Assembly: GCA_030836325.1 (NCBI GenBank)
Contig: JAURQC010000130.1
Coordinates: forward strand, 1 to 17,978
Length of the DNA stretch: 17,978 bases
Source: Candidatus Nanopelagicales bacterium
Lineage (GTDB): Bacteria > Actinomycetota > Actinomycetes > S36-B12
Direction: 5' to 3'
Part shown: piece by piece, positions 1-6,220 of the stretch
Numbering within the stretch: the stretch's first letter is position 1
How the letters are laid out: the number at the start of each line of letters is the position of its first letter
Made by a program: the position numbers and the translations under genes
Notes under the pieces: generated by a model
Told to the model about the DNA's origin: nothing
Database searches by the model: none
Seen by the model: the letters and a program-made list of their open reading frames with translations, nothing else

Positions 1-1392
1 TACTACTCACCCGCACGCGCGCCGACAGCGATAACCGTAGGCTCAACAACCAGCACCGATGCGCGGTCGTCCTTCTCGAATTACGGATCGACGGTTGATC
101 TTTTCGCCCCCGGGAGCAGCATCCTGTCGGCTTGGTACACCAGCGACACGGCATCGAACACTATTAGCGGAACCTCTATGGCGAGCCCGCACGTGGCGGG
201 TGCAGCAGCCGTATACCTCGGATTGAACCCGGGATCGACACCTACTCAGGTGGCCACCGCTTTGAACTCGGCGTCGACCACGGGTGCGGTCACGAGCCGA
301 GGCAGCGGATCCCCGGATCGACTCCTGTACGTCGCTGACTTCTCCAGCGGAGGAGGATCTGGCGGCGGCGGTGGCGGTAGTCCCAGCGGCAGTGGCGGTA
401 GTCCCAGCGGCGGCGGTGGCGGCGGCTCATCGGATGACGGTGGCTCCGGAGGTGGAGGAGGTGGTCTGAATGAGATCACCAAGATCGTCCCGGCAGCTAG
501 TGGTTCGCCCGGTAGCCGGATAGCCCTCGCGGGATGGGGACTGGCGACAACTCGAGCGGTCTACTTCAACGACGTGAGCACCGACTTCTCCGTGGTGAGC
601 GACAGTCAGGTCGACGTCGTCGTTCCCCAAACCGGCCCCGGCGTGTACGTCGTCCATGCTGTCTTGGACCCGTCCGTCGGACGCGCATCCTTTTGGACTG
701 GCTTTCACGTAGTCGGAACATCCGACCAACCTGAGGCCGGCGCACCAGGCAACTCGAGCCCCGGGGGCACTACTCCCGGAACAGACGGTCCGACGACGCA
801 ACCGCGATCAAGCGCAGCCGACTACGTCACCTTCAAGGGCTCGAGTACCAAACTCAACAAGGCAACGAGGACAAAGCTCAGTCGACTTGCATCCGAGTTC
901 ACCGATCCAGACGCTCGCTTCACCATCGTGGCATTCACCAACGCCAAAGGGACCAAAAAATCAGTGAAAGCCGCAAAGAAACGTGTCACAAAGATGAAGC
1001 GTTACTTGGATCGGCTGGATATTCCCGGCACGATCGAAACCGTAATCGCCCCAGCATCGACAAAGACCCAATCGCGCGGCGCCTTCGTCCACGTAACGAT
1101 GAAGGAGCTCAAGCCCACCGAAGACGTGTCATCTCTCATTGTCCGATTCAAGAAGGGTCGATCTCCGAGTGTGGGCGGGGCGGTTCGAGGCTCGGAGAAC
1201 GTGCGCGGATCAATTGGCGATGGCCTCACCATCGGGCCGTACCTAGGTCTGCGCATGTATCGCATTGACTTCGCCGAGCCGGTCAGCGAGGCAACGGCCG
1301 AGACTGTCGCTCGGCAACTCATGCAGGATTCGGGAATTTCCTTCGCCGAGCCCGACTCCGTAGTCACATCGCAGGTTTCGATCGCTTCTTGA
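1..1392 (+). CDS. Secreted subtilisin-like (S8) serine protease, 5'-truncated by the window edge, with TIG, OmpA-like and propeptide-like C-terminal domains
   Basis: The open frame begins at base 1 without a start, so the N-terminus with the Asp and His active-site residues lies outside the window. The serine motif GTSMASPHVAG is present (bases 169-201; nucleophile Ser at visible residue 59). After the catalytic domain come a Gly/Ser linker (about residues 116-155), an IPT/TIG-like beta domain (about 156-239), a Pro/Thr/Gly spacer, and an OmpA-like segment (about 274-367; FKGSSTKLNKATRTKLSRLA followed by a Lys-rich helix). The last part (about 376-457) contains LIVRFKKG, LRMYRIDFAEPVSE and ISFAEPD, which read like the inhibitor/propeptide domain normally found at the N-terminus of subtilases. 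Likely exported and possibly cell-wall associated. The S8 call is firm; the C-terminal domain calls are inference. The next gene starts 30 nt downstream with its own promoter. Confidence 0.93.
   Translation, partial: YYSPARAPTAITVGSTTSTDARSSFSNYGSTVDLFAPGSSILSAWYTSDTASNTISGTSMASPHVAGAAAVYLGLNPGSTPTQVATALNSASTTGAVTSRGSGSPDRLLYVADFSSGGGSGGGGGGSPSGSGGSPSGGGGGGSSDDGGSGGGGGGLNEITKIVPAASGSPGSRIALAGWGLATTRAVYFNDVSTDFSVVSDSQVDVVVPQTGPGVYVVHAVLDPSVGRASFWTGFHVVGTSDQPEAGAPGNSSPGGTTPGTDGPTTQPRSSAADYVTFKGSSTKLNKATRTKLSRLASEFTDPDARFTIVAFTNAKGTKKSVKAAKKRVTKMKRYLDRLDIPGTIETVIAPASTKTQSRGAFVHVTMKELKPTEDVSSLIVRFKKGRSPSVGGAVRGSENVRGSIGDGLTIGPYLGLRMYRIDFAEPVSEATAETVARQLMQDSGISFAEPDSVVTSQVSIAS
346..465 (+). repeat. 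Gly/Ser-rich low-complexity linker repeat inside the protease gene
   Basis: GGC/GGT/AGC-rich DNA encoding about 40 residues that are nearly all Gly and Ser, with two GGSPSG units and a central SSDDGGS. It separates the protease domain from the TIG-like domain and is a flexible linker. The antisense reading is a proline-rich ORF with no support. Confidence 0.85.
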
Positions 1393-1410
1393 TCAGGCTC
1401 CGGGAAGCAC

Positions 1411-1416
1411 TAGGTT
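1411..1416 (+). promoter_or_regulatory. -10 element (TAGGTT) of a leaderless promoter for the Sua5 gene
   Basis: TAGGTT lies exactly 6 nt before the GTG start at 1423, so transcription would begin at or next to the start codon. The same spacing recurs before several other genes here. No convincing -35 box was seen. Confidence 0.5.
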
Positions 1417-1422
1417 CGTCGC

Positions 1423-2394
1423 GTGCCGTTCACTTCCACGACCGATCCGTCGGTGGCTGCCCGCGCACTTGCTGGTGGACATCTGGCAGTCCTGCCCACC
1501 GAGACGGTCTACGGACTTGGCGCCCTTGCATCGTCACCGCCAGCCGTTACGCGTGTTTTCGCAACGAAGGGCCGTCCTGCCGATCACCCGCTGATTGCGC
1601 ACGTGCTCGACGCTGCTGCAGCTGAGGCTTGGGCGCAGGACGTCTCCGATTACACCCGTGCGCTGATGGAGGAATTCTGGCCGGGCCCTCTCACGCTCGT
1701 TTTTCAACGCTCCACGCGAGCCGCTGACTACATCACCGGTGGGCAGAACAGCGTGGCCGTTCGCGTTCCCGGTTCACCCGTCACTCGGGCAGTTCTACGC
1801 GAATTGAGTTCACTCCTTGGAGATCGGGCAACAGCGATCGCTGCTCCCAGTGCCAACCGATTTGGACGGGTGAGTCCAACCACCGCCCAGCACGCCATTG
1901 AGGAACTCGGCGACGCACTCACCGATGAAGACGTAGTCCTCGATGCCGGACCTTGTTCGGTCGGCCTGGAATCGACGATCGTCGACTGCACCGGAGACCT
2001 TCCACGAATATTGCGGCCGGGGAAGGTGACCGGTGAAGACATTGAGCGTGTTACCGGGATGCGATTGGGGGGAACTTCCACCGTGCGCGCACCCGGGACG
2101 CTTGACGCGCATTACTCCCCACACGCCCTCGTGACGATCGTGGACGAGGTGGTCTTGTCCTCCGCTTCACCTGATCCGGCGACCGGAGTCATCGCGATGT
2201 CGGGTTCTCCGACTCCCCCAGGCGTCGTAAGGCTGTGCGCTCCGACGAGCGTCGAGGAGTACGCGGCGTGCCTGTATCGAGCCCTACGCGAAGCTGACTC
2301 ACTTCAACTCACCAAGGTACTTGCGGTCGCCCCCGATGGTGAGGGTCTCGCGACCGCTATTCGCGATCGACTCCAGCGCGCAGCGGCTGGCTAA
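1423..2394 (+). CDS. sua5: L-threonylcarbamoyladenylate synthase (Sua5/YrdC/YwlC family)
   Basis: Makes threonylcarbamoyl-AMP from threonine, bicarbonate and ATP in the cytoplasm, the first step of the t6A modification at position 37 of ANN-decoding tRNAs. At 323 aa it is the long, two-domain Sua5 form rather than the roughly 200-aa TsaC form. The YrdC domain (about residues 1-210) shows LPTETVYGLGA (24-34), KGRPADHPL (49-57), SANRFGRVSPT and STIVD...ILRPG. The linker APGTLDAHYSPHA (223-235) leads into the C-terminal Sua5 domain. Start is GTG, chosen because TAGGTT sits 6 nt upstream and no Shine-Dalgarno is seen. It converges on the SDR gene with a 3-nt gap between stop codons. Confidence 0.95.
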   Translation: MPFTSTTDPSVAARALAGGHLAVLPTETVYGLGALASSPPAVTRVFATKGRPADHPLIAHVLDAAAAEAWAQDVSDYTRALMEEFWPGPLTLVFQRSTRAADYITGGQNSVAVRVPGSPVTRAVLRELSSLLGDRATAIAAPSANRFGRVSPTTAQHAIEELGDALTDEDVVLDAGPCSVGLESTIVDCTGDLPRILRPGKVTGEDIERVTGMRLGGTSTVRAPGTLDAHYSPHALVTIVDEVVLSSASPDPATGVIAMSGSPTPPGVVRLCAPTSVEEYAACLYRALREADSLQLTKVLAVAPDGEGLATAIRDRLQRAAAG

Positions 2395-2397
2395 CCG

Positions 2398-3174
2398 TTA
2401 CCTCGGTGGCAGCCGAGTAGCCGCATCATGGCGAATCGTCTCGCCATTGAGGTAGCTGTTCTCCGCGATGGACTGCACGAGGTGGGCGTACTCATCGGCT
2501 GCACCAAGCCGCTTGGGAAACACCGTTAGACCCACAAGGCGCTCCTTGAGCTCCGCGCCACCAACCGGATCGTAGATAGGCGTGTCCATGAGTCCGGGCG
2601 CGATCGTCATCACGCGAACGCCCACTGGTGCCAGGTCCCGAGCCATCGGCAACGTCATACCGACAATGCCGCCTTTACTCGCACTATATGCAGCTTGACC
2701 GATCTGACCATCGAATGCTGCAAGCGAAGCTGTCATAACTATCGCCCCACGTTCACCGGACTCACCGGGATTGTTCTTAGCCATCAAACTCGCAGCTTGG
2801 CGGGCGAAGTCGTAAGACCCGATGAGATTGATTTCGATGACTCGGCGATAGGCGTCGAGATCAGCCGGGGTTCCGTCCTTGGCCAGTGTCCGCTCAGCCC
2901 ATCCGACTCCCGCGCAGGCGACGGCGAGGTTCAATCGACCAAAGCGGTCAACAATCGCCTGTATTGCCTCAGTGACGTCGATCCCATTGCGAACATCGCA
3001 GTGCAGCGCCAGCGCACGATCGCCTAGTGCGCTCGCAAGTGAAGTAGCCGCGTCGTCGTTGACGTCGAGGATGGCAACACCAGCCGCACCCTGATCTATG
3101 GATCGACGCGCCACCGCCTCACCCAAGCCAGACGCTCCACCAGTGATCGCAACGACTGAACCTTCGATTCGCAT
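2398..3174 (-). CDS. SDR-family NAD-dependent dehydrogenase, type II 3-hydroxyacyl-CoA dehydrogenase (HSD10)-like
   Basis: A 258-aa classical short-chain dehydrogenase. The NAD(H) site TGGASGLG is at residues 11-18, with Asp37 (LDVND) suggesting preference for NAD over NADP. CAGVG follows, then Asn116 and the catalytic Ser150, Tyr163 and Lys167 (YSASK). The ending ATRLPPR and the overall pattern match the HSD10/type II 3-hydroxyacyl-CoA dehydrogenase group of beta-oxidation, but substrate cannot be proven from sequence. ATG start at 3174; CAAGAT lies 6 nt upstream on this strand and could be the -10 box of a leaderless transcript. It stands alone between Sua5 and the metallopeptidase. Confidence 0.9.
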   Translation of the reverse strand: MRIEGSVVAITGGASGLGEAVARRSIDQGAAGVAILDVNDDAATSLASALGDRALALHCDVRNGIDVTEAIQAIVDRFGRLNLAVACAGVGWAERTLAKDGTPADLDAYRRVIEINLIGSYDFARQAASLMAKNNPGESGERGAIVMTASLAAFDGQIGQAAYSASKGGIVGMTLPMARDLAPVGVRVMTIAPGLMDTPIYDPVGGAELKERLVGLTVFPKRLGAADEYAHLVQSIAENSYLNGETIRHDAATRLPPR

Positions 3175-3198
3175 GGACTTATCTTGGCCTAGTCGCGG

Positions 3199-3546
3199 CT
3201 ATCCGTAACCCAATTCATGAAGTCGGCTTTCCGGAATCCCAAAGTGGTGGCCTACCTCGTGAACGACGGTGATCCGTACTTGCTCGACAACATCCTCGTG
3301 TGTCTTGCATCTCCGTTGAATGGGTCGGCGATAGATAGTGATGCGGTCCGGAAGATGACCGGAGTAGTAGTGACCGCGTCGAGTTAGCGGAACTCCCTCA
3401 TACAGCCCGAGCAGGCCGGGACGGCCCGGTTTCTGGTTCTCGACGAAGACCGCGACGTTGTTCATCAACGCCGCCAACTCCGGAGGAAGAGTGTCCAACG
3501 CCTCGGCAACGAGGTCGTCGAACTCTTCGGGTGTGAGATCCACCAT
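3199..3546 (-). CDS. Small zincin-type metallopeptidase family protein (DUF1025-like)
   Basis: A 115-aa protein of a compact zincin-like family common in Actinobacteria. Start MVDLTPEEFDDLV and the segment LPPELAALMNNVAV are typical. The zinc motif HEVGHHFGI is at residues 96-104 (HExxH), followed by a C-terminal ESRLHELGYG. No signal peptide or membrane segment, so cytoplasmic. The biological substrate of the family is not known to me. ATG start at 3546; CATGAT lies 6 nt upstream and may be a -10 box. It ends 24 nt before the SDR start and could share a transcript with it. Confidence 0.9.
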   Translation of the reverse strand: MVDLTPEEFDDLVAEALDTLPPELAALMNNVAVFVENQKPGRPGLLGLYEGVPLTRRGHYYSGHLPDRITIYRRPIQRRCKTHEDVVEQVRITVVHEVGHHFGIPESRLHELGYG

Positions 3547-3669
3547 GGCCCCATCATGACCCGGTACCGATTGCGCGGCACCCCTGGACCCCGGTCTTCC
3601 GGTCCTGCCCTATGCTTTCCCGGTCACCGACGGCATTCCGGTCGACGGAGATCGGCAAGATGGTTCTCG

Positions 3670-3742
3670 GTCCCCATCGTCTAGCGGCCTAGGACTCCGC
3701 CCTTTCAAGGCGGCAGCGCGGGTTCGAATCCCGTTGGGGACA
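3670..3742 (+). tRNA. tRNA-Glu (anticodon TTC)
   Basis: Cloverleaf with acceptor GTCCCCA (3670-3676) pairing TGGGGAC (3735-3741) and discriminator A at 3742. The anticodon stem CCGCC/GGCGG closes loop CTTTCAA with anticodon TTC at 3704-3706. The T-arm contains GGTTCGAATCC. No CCA is encoded. First of three clustered tRNAs; a possible -10 (TATGCT, 3611-3616) lies upstream but has no good -35. Confidence 0.97.
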
Positions 3743-3755
3743 CGGCCTTAACCAA

Positions 3756-3829
3756 GGCCCCGTAGCGCAGTTGGTTAGCGCGCCGCCCTGTCACGGCGGA
3801 GGTCGCGGGTTCGAGTCCCGTCGGGGTCG
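3756..3829 (+). tRNA. tRNA-Asp (anticodon GTC)
   Basis: Acceptor GGCCCCG (3756-3762) pairs CGGGGTC (3822-3828) with one G:U; discriminator G at 3829. Anticodon stem CCGCC/GGCGG with loop CTGTCAC gives anticodon GTC at 3790-3792. The T-loop GTTCGAGTC is normal. It lies 13 nt after tRNA-Glu, so the two are probably co-transcribed. Confidence 0.97.
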
Positions 3830-3832
3830 CAA

Positions 3833-3853
3833 AGCCAGCCCTCTGGGCTGGCT
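3833..3853 (+). terminator. Perfect hairpin between tRNA-Asp and tRNA-Phe
   Basis: AGCCAGCCC (3833-3841) and GGGCTGGCT (3845-3853) form a perfect 9-bp stem with a 3-nt loop. No T-tract follows (GTTCGG), so it could be a weak terminator or a processing signal for a common tRNA precursor. Confidence 0.45.
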
Positions 3854-3857
3854 GTTC

Positions 3858-3931
3858 GGCCAGGTAGCTCAGTTGGTACGAGCGTCCGACTGAAAATCGG
3901 AAGGTCGGCGGTTCGACCCCGCCCCTGGCCA
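3858..3931 (+). tRNA. tRNA-Phe (anticodon GAA)
   Basis: Acceptor GGCCAGG (3858-3864) pairs perfectly with CCTGGCC (3924-3930); discriminator A at 3931. The D-arm GCTCAGTTGGTACGAGC is intact. Anticodon stem TCCGA/TCGGA closes loop CTGAAAA, anticodon GAA at 3892-3894. The T-arm GGCGG/CCGCC is intact. The 3' half from the anticodon loop onward is repeated at 4910-4953. Confidence 0.97.
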
Positions 3932-3933
3932 CC
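3890..3933 (+). repeat. Direct repeat copy 1 (3' half of tRNA-Phe), possible attachment site
   Basis: The 44 nt from the tRNA-Phe anticodon loop to just past the discriminator match 4910-4953 in the same orientation: the first 35 nt are identical and there are two mismatches in the acceptor strand. This is the geometry of an att site left by a tRNA-targeting tyrosine recombinase. Confidence 0.7.
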
Positions 3934-4101
3934 GGAGACTCGTTCGCTTCGTGAGGGGAACGCGCAGGTGTGTGGGACTCGTAGCCCCCGTCCTCCAGAT
4001 GCAGCCCTCGCAGCCCCTCGCCGCTGCCTCTACTCGCATGACGTCGGCTTCGATTTCGGAGTGTTTTCACTGTGACCGGATACATCCTCCGTGCAGGTAT
4101 G

Positions 4102-4107
4102 TACGCT
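4102..4107 (+). promoter_or_regulatory. -10 element (TACGCT) of a leaderless promoter
   Basis: TACGCT is exactly 6 nt before the ATG at 4114. It supports that ATG over a possible upstream GTG at 4072, because the upstream start would precede the promoter. Confidence 0.55.
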
Positions 4108-4113
4108 CGTCGC

Positions 4114-4725
4114 ATGAGAAAACTAGGCCACGTGAAGCGCTTGAAGGTTCTTGCGATGACGTCTCTCGCCGTTCTCGCCGGCAGCGTCGCATTGGCTGGC
4201 CCCTCCCACGCAGCTTCGAATCCCGCCCTCGTGCACTTCGACACCGTCTACAGCAGTGCATGGTCGTGCACCTCATCTGCATCCTCAGTGCGGATGAATC
4301 CAGGCGATTCGCTCACACTGACATGGTCGAATCCCGCGCAGGCAAGTCGCGGTACTTTCGTCTTGGACGGGCCAACCGGCCCACTGTCTATCGCCATGAG
4401 CACCAGCAGCAGAGGCCGAGTGACGTTGTCTACTCTCGGAAACTATCAACTGGACCCCAGCCTATCATTCGGATGCTCCCTTTCCATCTCCGTTGTCTCC
4501 GAGCCTGTGGAACCGCCTGAGGCACACGATTACCTCCAGCAGGTTGGTACTCCACTTTCCGGAGACTGCTCCGACGTGCCGACTTACGTCGGCCACCTGC
4601 CAGGCTTTCCCATCGGCGGGTGGAGCAAGTCGTGGGCGTGGTGGCCCAACGATGGACTCGGCGGACCCGTGTGTACCCGCGAAGTAGAAGCGCGACCGGA
4701 CGGGACGATTGTCCTCATTGGCTAG
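4114..4725 (+). CDS. Secreted hypothetical protein with Sec signal peptide
   Basis: A 203-aa protein I do not recognise. Starting at 4114 gives a textbook signal peptide: basic N-region MRKLGHVKRLK, hydrophobic core VLAMTSLAVLAGSVALAG and a likely cleavage after SHA. The frame stays open upstream to a GTG at 4072, but that would bury the signal and lies before the -10 box. The mature part is Ser/Thr-rich with a beta-sandwich look (LTLTWSNP, GTFVLDG, GNYQLD). It carries several cysteines, which may form disulfides outside the cell. It lies alone between tRNA-Phe and the tRNA-Phe 3' remnant, so it may be cargo of a former insertion. Confidence 0.75.
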   Translation: MRKLGHVKRLKVLAMTSLAVLAGSVALAGPSHAASNPALVHFDTVYSSAWSCTSSASSVRMNPGDSLTLTWSNPAQASRGTFVLDGPTGPLSIAMSTSSRGRVTLSTLGNYQLDPSLSFGCSLSISVVSEPVEPPEAHDYLQQVGTPLSGDCSDVPTYVGHLPGFPIGGWSKSWAWWPNDGLGGPVCTREVEARPDGTIVLIG

Positions 4726-4909
4726 AGGTGATTCAAGATCTGCGAATGTGCGCAGCGTCGCTGACTCGCCTTGGATGTGACACCTTCGTTGGACAAGTGG
4801 GGTAGCTAAACCCTCGCACTCCTCGCGGAGAGTCGCTACGGCCGCGTCCTAGGGGCGTGATGTCGTTATGCGCGCTCGTTTCTCCTCGTGCGGGGAGGGA
4901 TCGGACCGT
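4726..4909. other. Non-coding spacer upstream of the tRNA remnant
   Basis: Together with the tRNA remnant and the RTX promoter this makes 318 nt without a gene (4726-5043). I see no start with a supported frame, no tRNA 5' half matching the remnant and no strong terminator. A weak 6-bp hairpin (CTCCTC/GGGGAG, near 4882-4898) is the only structure noticed. Confidence 0.5.
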
Positions 4910-4954
4910 CTGAAAATCGGAAGGTCGGCGGTTCGACCCCGCCCTGGGCCACCA
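4910..4954 (+). repeat. Direct repeat copy 2: tRNA-Phe 3' remnant (pseudo-tRNA), possible attachment site
   Basis: The first 35 nt are identical to tRNA-Phe from the anticodon loop (CTGAAAA) to the end of the T-stem. A diverged acceptor strand CTGGGCC (4944-4950), discriminator A and an encoded CCA (4952-4954) follow. The 5' half is missing: the bases before the loop (GACCGT) cannot form the anticodon stem. It cannot be a working tRNA. The acceptor strand does not fit the 5' strand of the intact tRNA-Phe, so it probably derives from a different tRNA-Phe version. Confidence 0.75.
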
Positions 4955-5031
4955 AACCGAGCGACTGGGGATGCGGTTCAGGGCTGATAACCGGGCTGCC
5001 GGTGGTGCTCTTGCAACGGACGAAGATCACG

Positions 5032-5037
5032 TACAGT
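5032..5037 (+). promoter_or_regulatory. -10 element (TACAGT) of a leaderless promoter for the RTX gene
   Basis: TACAGT is exactly 6 nt before the ATG at 5044. TTGCAA at 5011-5016 could be a -35 box with a short 15-nt spacer. Confidence 0.55.
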
Positions 5038-5043
5038 TTCGGG

Positions 5044-6012
5044 ATGTTCCGTCAGAGTCGACGTCTGCGCACAATTCTTACTTTCGTGAGTGTTTCTAGT
5101 CTGTTTACGCTCATACTCGTCACGACACCAGTGAAGGCCGATCAGTCGGGGCAGTTTGCGATCACTATGGGGTCGGGCGGCTGGATGTACGACCTCACCG
5201 TGACTGCAAACGCATTCGATTCCTCGGCGGTAGACCTAGGAGACTGTCGAAGCCAACGCGTCTTCATGGATCCGACCAACCTTGCAGGTCAAAGAAATGC
5301 AACTGGCACCACCTTTGAAACCTCTCCGGTACCCGTGTGCTCGACCGAGAACCATGCGGACGCCTATGGAATTACGTTTCGCGGTCAGCGGATTGGCTTC
5401 GACAACTCCGTGACCGATGTCGAATGTCAATTCACCGTCTCGCACTTCACTAGAGAGTGGTCACGAGATAGGTGCACGTCATCGTCTATGTCGCTCAATG
5501 TCGAGTTCGATGACTTCAACGTCACACGAGTCACGGCGACCTTCGATGGGGCCAGTCGCATTCTCGATGCTGGTTCGGGGGTATCGCGTTCTGAAGCAAA
5601 AGAGCGGCCATGCACCCAGACATCAGACGCTTCCGTAGTAGAAGGAACGCAAAACGACGACGTCATTTGCGTTACGGGAGACCAACCCACCACCGTAAAA
5701 GCCAAGGGCGGAGACGACACCATCGTGGTGCTGAGCGACGCCGATGTCACCGCCTACGGTGGCGCCGGGGACGATACATTTGTTGGTAATGCCGGAGACG
5801 ACACCTTCGAGGGCGGAGACGGGAACGACTCCGCCTACGGTGGCAAGGGCGACGATGACCTCAATGGCGGTGACGGTAACGACACTCTCAACGGCGGCTC
5901 CGGCGACGATGACCTTGATGGAGCGGATGGCTTCGACAACGTCAACGGTGGAATAGGCGCTGACGCAATGCCACCAGACCCAGCGGACCTCGCCAACAGC
6001 GTTGACGAATAA
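5044..6012 (+). CDS. Secreted RTX (hemolysin-type calcium-binding) repeat protein
   Basis: A 322-aa exported protein. The ATG at 5044 gives a signal peptide (MFRQSRRLRTI, then a hydrophobic stretch ending VKADQ). The open frame extends upstream to 4888, but that part translates the tRNA remnant and is not protein. Residues about 30-195 are an unrecognised region with several Cys. The C-terminal third carries tandem GGxGxDxxx nonapeptides (GGAGDDTF, GGDGNDS, GGKGDDDL, GGDGNDTL, GGSGDDDL and more), which form a Ca2+-binding parallel beta-roll. Unlike Gram-negative RTX proteins, export here is probably by Sec. There is no enzyme domain visible. About 90 nt separate it from the tRNA remnant. The exact function is unknown; binding or matrix roles are guesses. 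Confidence 0.85.
   Translation: MFRQSRRLRTILTFVSVSSLFTLILVTTPVKADQSGQFAITMGSGGWMYDLTVTANAFDSSAVDLGDCRSQRVFMDPTNLAGQRNATGTTFETSPVPVCSTENHADAYGITFRGQRIGFDNSVTDVECQFTVSHFTREWSRDRCTSSSMSLNVEFDDFNVTRVTATFDGASRILDAGSGVSRSEAKERPCTQTSDASVVEGTQNDDVICVTGDQPTTVKAKGGDDTIVVLSDADVTAYGGAGDDTFVGNAGDDTFEGGDGNDSAYGGKGDDDLNGGDGNDTLNGGSGDDDLDGADGFDNVNGGIGADAMPPDPADLANSVDE
5752..5970 (+). repeat. RTX nonapeptide-coding tandem repeats
   Basis: Degenerate 27-nt periodic DNA of the type GGCGG(T/A)GACGGTAACGAC, encoding about seven GGxGxD units. Sequence divergence between units shows selection on protein, not recent DNA amplification. Confidence 0.8.
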
Positions 6013-6220
6013 TCCGCGGAGCGTGGTCCTCCGGACACTCGCGAATTCACCGGTGCCACCGACAACCACGACGGCGACCAAAGCTGTGTTTTTCGCGAAT
6101 TTCGGGACCTTAGCTCGTTCATGATTCGATGCACCCGGAACGACAACGAGACCGTCCTTCAGGTCAAGGACGAGTTCTCGGAATTGGTCTGCCTCAGCGC
6201 CCCTTGACTATCGTTCGCTC
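6013..6220. other. Intergenic spacer after the RTX gene
   Basis: No coding frame with a credible start, no continuation of the RTX repeats in another frame, and no strong hairpin. The right end holds the PhzF promoter. Confidence 0.5.
6209..6214 (+). promoter_or_regulatory. -10 element (TATCGT) of a leaderless promoter for the PhzF gene
   Basis: TATCGT lies exactly 6 nt before the ATG at 6221. No Shine-Dalgarno is present. Confidence 0.55.

Noticed and set aside
246..482. Proline-rich minus-strand ORF
   Set aside because: It is the complement of the Gly-rich linker of the protease, with no start signals.
3705..4244. 179-aa minus-strand ORF across the tRNA cluster
   Set aside because: It is the antisense of tRNA genes (ARGGVEPPTFRFSVGRS is a known spurious translation) and of the secreted protein's 5' end.
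4858..4909. A complete second tRNA-Phe ending at 4951
   Set aside because: No D-arm or acceptor 5' strand can be found upstream, and the anticodon stem cannot pair.
4888..5043. N-terminal extension of the RTX gene starting at 4888
   Set aside because: It translates the tRNA-Phe remnant (residues like ENRKVGGSTPPWATK are a classic artefact of tRNA DNA), and the signal peptide and -10 box place the start at 5044.
5752..5970. Possible CRISPR-like array
   Set aside because: The periodicity is 27 nt without spacers, units are degenerate and in frame, and they encode RTX nonapeptides.
5623..6081. Val/Gly-rich minus-strand ORF opposite the RTX repeats
   Set aside because: A low-complexity shadow produced by the periodic RTX coding DNA.
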